From the NCBI GenBank assembly GCA_937875545.1, contig CALLYE010000080.1:1-36299 (forward strand): a stretch of 36,299 nt of DNA, written 5' to 3'. The stretch is from DTU078 sp002397345. GTDB lineage: Bacteria > Bacillota > Clostridia > Oscillospirales > CAG-272. Below are positions 31,248 to 36,299 of the stretch, piece after piece (the first letter of the stretch is position 1; the number at the start of each line of letters is the position of its first letter). Position numbers and translations under genes: made by a program. The notes beneath the pieces were generated by a model, which saw nothing but the letters and a program-made list of their open reading frames with translations, was not told the DNA's origin and searched no databases.

Positions 31248-32291
31248 ATGAGCATACCCACAACCATGAAAGCGCTTGTTAAAAAGAAAGCCGAACCGGG
31301 TATATGGATGGAGGAAGTTCCCGTACCCGAATACGGTATTAATGACGTTTTAATAAAAATCAGCAAAACCTCTATCTGCGGAACGGACATACACATCTAT
31401 AACTGGGATGAATGGTCGCAGAAAACCATACCCGTTCCCATGACGATCGGGCATGAATTTGTCGGCACGGTTGTTGCGATGGGCAGCAATGTGCACGATG
31501 TTAAAATCGGCGACCTCGTTTCGGGCGAAGGTCATTTGGTGTGCGGCGTATGCAGAAACTGCCTTGCGGGCAGGCGCCACCTGTGCAGGAACACGAGCGG
31601 CGTAGGCGTAAACCGACCCGGCGCTTTCGCCGAGTATCTGTCGATACCCGTAACCAACGTCTGGCACTGCGATCCGAGCCTGCCGAAGGAGCTGTTCAGT
31701 TGCTTTGATCCGTTCGGCAACGCCGTGCATACGGCGCTCGCCTATAACGTGCTGGGCGAGGATGTGCTTATCACCGGCGCAGGCCCTATCGGGATCATGG
31801 CTGCCGCTGTTGTAAAACACGCGGGCGCAAGGCATGTCGTTATAACCGATATGAACCCCTACCGGCTGAAATTAGCCGAAAAAATGGGCGTGACGCGCGC
31901 GGTGGACATAAAAACAACGTCGCTTTCTGACGTCATGAAAGAGCTGGATATGAAGGAAGGCTTTGACGTGGGGCTGGAAATGTCGGGCAGCGGCAAAGCG
32001 CTTTCCGACATGATCGACGTGATGTGTCACGGCGGCAAAATCGCGCTGCTCGGTATACAGAAAAACAGCACTCTGATAAACTGGGAAAAGGTGGTGTTCA
32101 ACATGCTGACTATCAAGGGCATATACGGGCGCGAGATGTATGAAACGTGGTATAAAATGACCGTAATGCTCCAGTCGGGGCTTGATATATCCCCTGTAAT
32201 CACGCACCGGTATAATATTGCGGATTTCCAAAAGGGCTTCGAGGTCATGGCGTCGGGCAATTCGGGTAAGGTTATACTCGAATGGGATTGA
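31248..32291 (+). CDS. tdh: L-threonine 3-dehydrogenase
   Basis: It oxidises L-threonine to 2-amino-3-ketobutyrate with NAD+. The 347-residue medium-chain dehydrogenase has the catalytic zinc site (SICGTDIHIYNWDEW and IGHEFVG). The structural zinc loop CGVCRNCLAGRRHLC has four cysteines, and the nucleotide-binding motif is GAGPIGIMAAAV. The HIYNWDEW segment is typical of Tdh. AGGAG lies seven bases before the ATG. The product is the substrate of Kbl, encoded next, and the pair converts threonine to glycine and acetyl-CoA. Confidence 0.95.
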   Translation: MSIPTTMKALVKKKAEPGIWMEEVPVPEYGINDVLIKISKTSICGTDIHIYNWDEWSQKTIPVPMTIGHEFVGTVVAMGSNVHDVKIGDLVSGEGHLVCGVCRNCLAGRRHLCRNTSGVGVNRPGAFAEYLSIPVTNVWHCDPSLPKELFSCFDPFGNAVHTALAYNVLGEDVLITGAGPIGIMAAAVVKHAGARHVVITDMNPYRLKLAEKMGVTRAVDIKTTSLSDVMKELDMKEGFDVGLEMSGSGKALSDMIDVMCHGGKIALLGIQKNSTLINWEKVVFNMLTIKGIYGREMYETWYKMTVMLQSGLDISPVITHRYNIADFQKGFEVMASGNSGKVILEWD

Positions 32292-32307
32292 CGAAAATGA
32301 ATCTTAT

Positions 32308-32335
32308 GTAGGGGAGGGGCTCTGCTCCTCCCGCC
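32308..32335 (+). repeat. REP-like hairpin between tdh and kbl
   Basis: GTAGGGGAGGGGCTCTGCTC leads into CTCCCGCC. Stem GGGAGGGGC pairs with the CTCCTCCC region. It is almost the same as the copy at 24653-24677. It lies inside the tdh-kbl transcript. Confidence 0.75.
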
Positions 32336-32367
32336 GCACCCAATCAAATTAATAAGGAGACCTACTC

Positions 32368-33555
32368 ATGTTTGAAAATGCCCGCAAATATTACAGCGAT
32401 CAGCTTGACGAGATAAAACAAAGCGGATTATATAAAAACGAACGCGTCATCACCACTCCTCAGAGGGCGAGGATAGACACCTCTACACGCGGCGGCCTGC
32501 TGAATATGTGCGCCAACAACTATTTAGGGCTGTCCTCACACCCGGAGGTGATTGCCGCGGCGAAGGAGAGCTATGACAAATGGGGTTACGGCTTATCCTC
32601 AGTGCGGTTTATCTGCGGAACGCAGGAAATCCATAAAATATTGGAAGATAAACTCTCTGCCTTTCTCGGTATGGAGGATACGATCCTTTATTCCTCCTGC
32701 TTCGACGCGAACGGCGGACTGTTTGAAACGCTTTTAACCGAAGCGGACGCCGTAATCAGCGACGAGCTGAACCACGCCAGTATTATCGACGGGATACGGC
32801 TGTGCAAAGCAAGCCGCCTGCGCTATAAGAACAACGATATGGCGGATCTGGAAGAAAAGCTGAGAGAAGCGCAGGGCGCGCGTATCCGGCTTATCGCCAC
32901 CGACGGCGTGTTCTCCATGGACGGCGTTATAGCGAATTTAAAAGGCATATGCGATCTGGCGGATAAATATAACGCCATTGTCATGGTCGATGACAGCCAC
33001 GCGGTCGGGTTCATGGGCAAAAAAGGGCGCGGAACGCACGAATACTGCGATGTCATGGGCCGTGTGGATATAATAACAGGTACGCTCGGCAAGGCGCTGG
33101 GCGGAGCGAGCGGCGGTTATACGAGCGCGAAAAAAGAGATTGTTGACCTGCTGCGTCAGCGGTCAAGACCGTATCTGTTCTCGAATACGCTTGCGCCCTC
33201 CATCGCGGCGGCGTCGGTAAAAGTGCTCGATATGCTTTCGGCGTCGACCGAATACAGGGACAAGCTCGAGGCGAACACCAAACATTTCCGGGAAGGGATG
33301 ACGGAATCCGGTTTCAAGATAGTCGCGGGTGAGCATCCCATTGTGCCTATAATGCTCGGGGACGCCGTGCTCGCCCAAAAAATGGCGGAGCTGCTGCTGC
33401 AAAAAGGCGTGTATGTCGTCGGGTTTTTCTATCCGGTGGTACCCAAAGGAAAGGCAAGGATCAGGGTTCAAATATCGGCTGCTCACTCGAAAGACGAGCT
33501 GGATTTTGCGATGAACGCCTTTAACGAAGTGAAGGAAGAGCTGAATTTAACGTGA
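32368..33555 (+). CDS. kbl: Glycine C-acetyltransferase (2-amino-3-ketobutyrate CoA ligase)
   Basis: This PLP enzyme splits 2-amino-3-ketobutyrate with CoA into glycine and acetyl-CoA. The 395-residue protein shows the alpha-oxoamine synthase pattern: MCANNYLGLSSHPEV, FICGTQEIHKILE, DELNHASIIDGIRLCKA, VDDSHAVGFMGKKGRGTHEY, and the PLP lysine in GTLGKALGGASGGY. AAGGAG lies just before the ATG. It follows tdh, whose product it uses, and its stop overlaps the GTG start of the downstream lipoprotein gene by four bases, so the two are coupled. Confidence 0.95.
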   Translation: MFENARKYYSDQLDEIKQSGLYKNERVITTPQRARIDTSTRGGLLNMCANNYLGLSSHPEVIAAAKESYDKWGYGLSSVRFICGTQEIHKILEDKLSAFLGMEDTILYSSCFDANGGLFETLLTEADAVISDELNHASIIDGIRLCKASRLRYKNNDMADLEEKLREAQGARIRLIATDGVFSMDGVIANLKGICDLADKYNAIVMVDDSHAVGFMGKKGRGTHEYCDVMGRVDIITGTLGKALGGASGGYTSAKKEIVDLLRQRSRPYLFSNTLAPSIAAASVKVLDMLSASTEYRDKLEANTKHFREGMTESGFKIVAGEHPIVPIMLGDAVLAQKMAELLLQKGVYVVGFFYPVVPKGKARIRVQISAAHSKDELDFAMNAFNEVKEELNLT

Positions 33556-35258
33556 GGAAATTATTATCCCCGCTGCTTGCGGCATTGCTCGCGGCGTTTA
33601 TAACCGGCGGGATGCTGTCGTCGTGTGCTTATTTTATTATGCCGTCCAAATCCGAAACGGAAACAGGGACAGAAACAAAAGAAGAAGTTCCGGCTGATAC
33701 GACCGCCGCTGAAACAAATCCCGTTAAACCCAAAGGAGAACGCATGACAGGCACAAACGAAATCAAAGACTGGCAGGGCTACATGCCCAAATTGGGCGAG
33801 CTGCCTGACACTATAACGGTAATCCAAAACTTTTCGGGCAACGGCGAGCTGATGCTCGCGCTCAGCCTGCAGGGCTTGACCGCGCGCACCAAATCCGTAC
33901 TCTGCATTTCCGGGCATAACGCCGATATGTGGCTCGGCGCGATAAAAAAGCAGGTCGAGGGCGTGAAAACCTCGAATGTCAACGATGTATGGGCGGCGCT
34001 TGAGAAATTCGGCGATATGCTGAGCCGCAAAGAATATGTTTTGTATAACGAAAAAAGCGTGAACGCCGCCTGCACGATAGCTGCCGCCGAGGGTATCCTC
34101 GTCGCTTCAAAAGACGAAGCGGAAAAGCTTGAGCAGCTTGGGTATAAACAGGCCGCCGACGCGCAGGGCATGACTGATGCCGACGCGATACGGGCGTATA
34201 AGAACAAGCTGAACACCACAGCTCTTGTGCAGCAGACGCCGTCTAATTACGCGCTGCGCGATTTGGGTATCGCGTATGGCTTGGGCTTTTACTTTTACAA
34301 CGACGGCAATAAAAACGAAGTGAAAGAGTCAGAGGAAATACACGGTTATATAGATGAGGGCGGCATTGTGTTCGGCTGGGGGCCGGGCGACGAATACCAG
34401 CATGTTAAAATAAAGGCAAATCACGGGCTTATCACCGTGCCCAGCGACCACGCGTGGAACCTCAGCCTGTTCTCGGCGTTCCCGCGCGAGCAGATGGAGC
34501 AGATCAACGATTACGCCGAGTGTATTACTACGGCTGCCGACGGCAAGCATTACGTCGCGCTGATGATGACCGACGGCGACAACGTGCAGTGGATGGTCAA
34601 CGATTTTAACAATCCCAAATGGTTTGGCAATGCCGAGCGCGGCTCGATCCCCATGGCGTGGATGATACCGCCGACGCTGCTCGACGCAGCGCCACAGACG
34701 ATGAAATGGCTGTATTTGCAGCAAACCGAGAACGATGTGTTTGTCAACGCGCTGTCGGGTACGGGCTATTTCTATCCCACCGAGCTGAAATCGGGGGCTA
34801 TGGACAAGCAGATTCAAAAGCTCGGCTATTATATGGATAAATGCGATTTTGACACTATTACCATCATGGATAATACCGTGCCTTCGCAGAAGCTGCTGGA
34901 TAAATACGCCTCGATTGACAAGCTGAAGGGCGGCGTGCTCTTCACCTATCCCGATAAATACGCGGGCGCGAAGGGCAAAATCCTGTGGTCGGGCGACAAG
35001 CCGTTTATTTCCGTACGCAACGCGATATGGGAGGTCAATGTTGACAGCTTCGCGCAAAGCGTGGCAAAAAGCATAAAAAAACAGGGCTATGATATTACCA
35101 CAGCCGACGCATATTCGGTTATAGTCGTGCACTGCTGGTCGCATACCTATGCCGACGCGGTGGAGTTCGCGAAAAAACTGTCGCTGCTCGACGATAAAAT
35201 CGAGTTCGTGCGCGTCGATCAGCTCGTGAAGCTGGTCGCCGACAACGTAAAGCATTAA
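33552..35258 (+). CDS. GxGYxYP-domain lipoprotein, second copy
   Basis: The 568-residue protein opens with a lipoprotein signal ending MLSSC (Cys25) and a Glu/Thr-rich linker. The family motif is exact (SGTGYFYPTELKSG), and VALMMTDGDNVQWMVNDFNNPKWF is the central signature. These are annotated as putative extracellular glycoside hydrolases. The GTG start overlaps the kbl stop (GTGA). An internal ATG at 33744 has AAAGGAG five bases upstream and would yield a form without the signal; the lipobox argues for the GTG. Its coupling to threonine degradation is odd and may reflect only chance organisation. It differs clearly from the 14710-16641 homologue. Confidence 0.87.
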   Translation: MRKLLSPLLAALLAAFITGGMLSSCAYFIMPSKSETETGTETKEEVPADTTAAETNPVKPKGERMTGTNEIKDWQGYMPKLGELPDTITVIQNFSGNGELMLALSLQGLTARTKSVLCISGHNADMWLGAIKKQVEGVKTSNVNDVWAALEKFGDMLSRKEYVLYNEKSVNAACTIAAAEGILVASKDEAEKLEQLGYKQAADAQGMTDADAIRAYKNKLNTTALVQQTPSNYALRDLGIAYGLGFYFYNDGNKNEVKESEEIHGYIDEGGIVFGWGPGDEYQHVKIKANHGLITVPSDHAWNLSLFSAFPREQMEQINDYAECITTAADGKHYVALMMTDGDNVQWMVNDFNNPKWFGNAERGSIPMAWMIPPTLLDAAPQTMKWLYLQQTENDVFVNALSGTGYFYPTELKSGAMDKQIQKLGYYMDKCDFDTITIMDNTVPSQKLLDKYASIDKLKGGVLFTYPDKYAGAKGKILWSGDKPFISVRNAIWEVNVDSFAQSVAKSIKKQGYDITTADAYSVIVVHCWSHTYADAVEFAKKLSLLDDKIEFVRVDQLVKLVADNVKH

Positions 35259-35289
35259 CGAGGGAACGGAGATGCGGGGATGCGGGGAA

Positions 35290-35340
35290 CGCTGGGGGAC
35301 TTTTTGAGGAAAAGTCCCCCAGACCCCCCAAAACCTTTTT
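35290..35340 (+). repeat. Second repeat family, copy after the GxGYxYP gene
   Basis: GGGGGACTTTT and AAAAGTCCCCC form an 11-bp perfect stem around TGAGG, followed by CCCCCCAAAACCTTTTT. The ends match the element at 17769-17844 on the other strand. It may serve as a terminator for the fucI-side genes. Confidence 0.75.
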
Positions 35341-35370
35341 GATAAATGATTATTTTTATATGTCAATAAT

Positions 35371-35486
35371 GTAGGGAGCGTCGCCCTCGACGCTTCGTCC
35401 GTTACGCGTCGTTCCCGACACTTCATCCGTTACGCGTCGTTCCCGACGCTCCGTCCGTTTCGCGTCGCCCCCGACGCTCCATCTTA
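35371..35486 (+). repeat. Degenerate REP-like tandem before miaA
   Basis: GTAGGGAGCGTCGCCCTCGA opens the element. It is followed by four related units carrying CGTCG and CGACGCT words separated by CCGTTACG or CCGTTTCG. It resembles the 28504-28556 element with further rounds of duplication. Confidence 0.8.
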
Positions 35487-35511
35487 AAAATAATCACAAT
35501 ACAATAAAAAC

Positions 35512-36299
35512 ATGCAATTTAATAACTATTTTACCCATGATTGCGGGGGCGTGGGGGGATCGGGGTCAAGCTTGCTTGACCCTATCCCCACCACACGTAT
35601 CCCCGTTCCCCCTGTAGTTCTTGCGATAGTAGGGCCTACGGCTTCGGGTAAATCGGCTCTGGCAATGGCGCTGGCGAGGCGAGTCGGCGGCGAGATAATA
35701 AGCTGCGATTCCATGCAGGTATACATCGGCATGGATATAGGCACCGCGAAGCCGTCCTCCGCCGAGCGTGCGGAAATCCCGCACCATCTTATCGACATCA
35801 TCACACCGTCACAGGAGTTCTCCTGCGCCGATTACAGCGCGCGGGCTGTCGCCGCTGTGAGCGATATAGCTTCACGCGGGAAGCTGCCCATTTTTTGCGG
35901 CGGTACGGGTCTGTATCTCGACAGTGTATTGGAGGTCGACGGTTTTTCGCCTGATATTGACCCGTCCGTGCGCGCTTCACTGACCGAGCTGCCGCCCCAT
36001 GAACTTTACAGCCGGCTGTGCGAGTGCGACCCCGTATCGGCGTCTGCGATCCACCCGAATAACGTCCGCCGCGTGATCAGGGCGCTGGAGATTTACATCG
36101 GCACGGGTATGACGAAATCGGAGTGGGACCGGCGCTCGAAGGAGCGCGGCAAACGGTTCAACGCGGTGAAAATCGGACTGGATTTCCGCGACCGCGAAAC
36201 GCTTTACGCGCGCATCAACGCCCGCGTGGACGAAATGTTTGCCGCGGGGCTTGCCTGTGAGATGCAAAATCTGCCACACCCGCTGTGTAAAACGGCGGG
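35512..36299 (+). CDS. miaA: tRNA dimethylallyltransferase, 3' end outside the window
   Basis: MiaA adds dimethylallyl to A37 of tRNAs that read U-starting codons. The visible part has the P-loop VGPTASGKS, the active-site DSMQVY, GGTGLYLDSVL, NNVRRVIRALEI and RINARVDEMF; the frame stays open to the window end. The only upstream in-frame ATG (35512) gives about 38 residues before the P-loop, against roughly ten in typical MiaA. Those residues are Gly/Pro-rich and encoded by a G+C-rich hairpin (GGGTCAAG/CTTGACCC, 35563-35582). No ribosome binding site precedes that ATG; GTG at 35551 or TTG at 35572 are alternatives. A repeat insertion has probably altered the start. Confidence 0.88.
   Translation, partial: MQFNNYFTHDCGGVGGSGSSLLDPIPTTRIPVPPVVLAIVGPTASGKSALAMALARRVGGEIISCDSMQVYIGMDIGTAKPSSAERAEIPHHLIDIITPSQEFSCADYSARAVAAVSDIASRGKLPIFCGGTGLYLDSVLEVDGFSPDIDPSVRASLTELPPHELYSRLCECDPVSASAIHPNNVRRVIRALEIYIGTGMTKSEWDRRSKERGKRFNAVKIGLDFRDRETLYARINARVDEMFAAGLACEMQNLPHPLCKTA

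Noticed and set aside
34329..35426. A 365-codon minus-strand frame over the second GxGYxYP gene
   Set aside because: It has no family pattern and reads through repeat DNA at its start; the plus strand encodes a lipoprotein with an exact GxGYxYP motif.

Overview
The window looks like chromosomal DNA from an anaerobic low-G+C Gram-positive bacterium of the Clostridia. This rests on gene content: a CD1247-type acidic protein, a DIP1984-family protein, two GxGYxYP lipoproteins, a TagO-type glycosyltransferase, Tdh/Kbl threonine catabolism, and many textbook sigma-A promoters with a 17-bp spacer. Housekeeping genes appear moderately G+C-rich. The acetyltransferases and the transposase-like gene are visibly A+T-richer, which suggests transfer. 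Species cannot be assigned from the sequence alone.

Layout. 1-2800: a promoter and possible gene start running off the left edge, a J-domain/zinc-ribbon membrane protein pair, a DUF2156 protein, and tRNA-Trp(CCA) with consensus promoter and terminator. 2818-6780: an efflux operon (MarR regulator plus two ABC half-exporters) with a 13-bp inverted-repeat operator over its promoter. 6831-8798: two GNAT acetyltransferases and a DIP1984 protein. 8851-14586, all minus: PRPP synthetase, a GH76-like lipoprotein, a membrane-anchored unknown, TagO and cyclophilin. 14710-23241, all minus: GxGYxYP lipoprotein, TrpS, Obg, CD1247-type protein, EF-P and AlaS, an essential translation/GTPase block. 23238-25540: a lone RelB/DinJ antitoxin, a cytoplasmic GH18 protein and a type I phosphodiesterase. 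25571-28507, plus: a URO-D-superfamily protein and an ABC exporter. 28613-29131: a REP-associated tyrosine transposase (RAYT). 29356-35258, plus: L-fucose isomerase, threonine dehydrogenase, KBL ligase and a second GxGYxYP lipoprotein. The right edge holds the 5' part of miaA.

The most striking feature is a dense family of short G+C-rich hairpin repeats that usually begin GTAGGG, with about fourteen sites in 36 kb, together with a RAYT, the enzyme class known to be linked to REP/REPIN repeats. The repeats intrude into genes. One is inside the RAYT reading frame. Copies supply the stop codons of the RAYT and of the upstream ABC exporter. A 73-bp REPIN-like copy appears to have removed the normal end of trpS, giving a tail of about 69 residues that overlaps the next gene. 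A 74-bp copy lies five bases before the tagO start. A different hairpin seems to be translated as a new N-terminus of miaA. This reads as an active or recently active RAYT/REPIN system that is tolerated inside and at the edges of essential genes.
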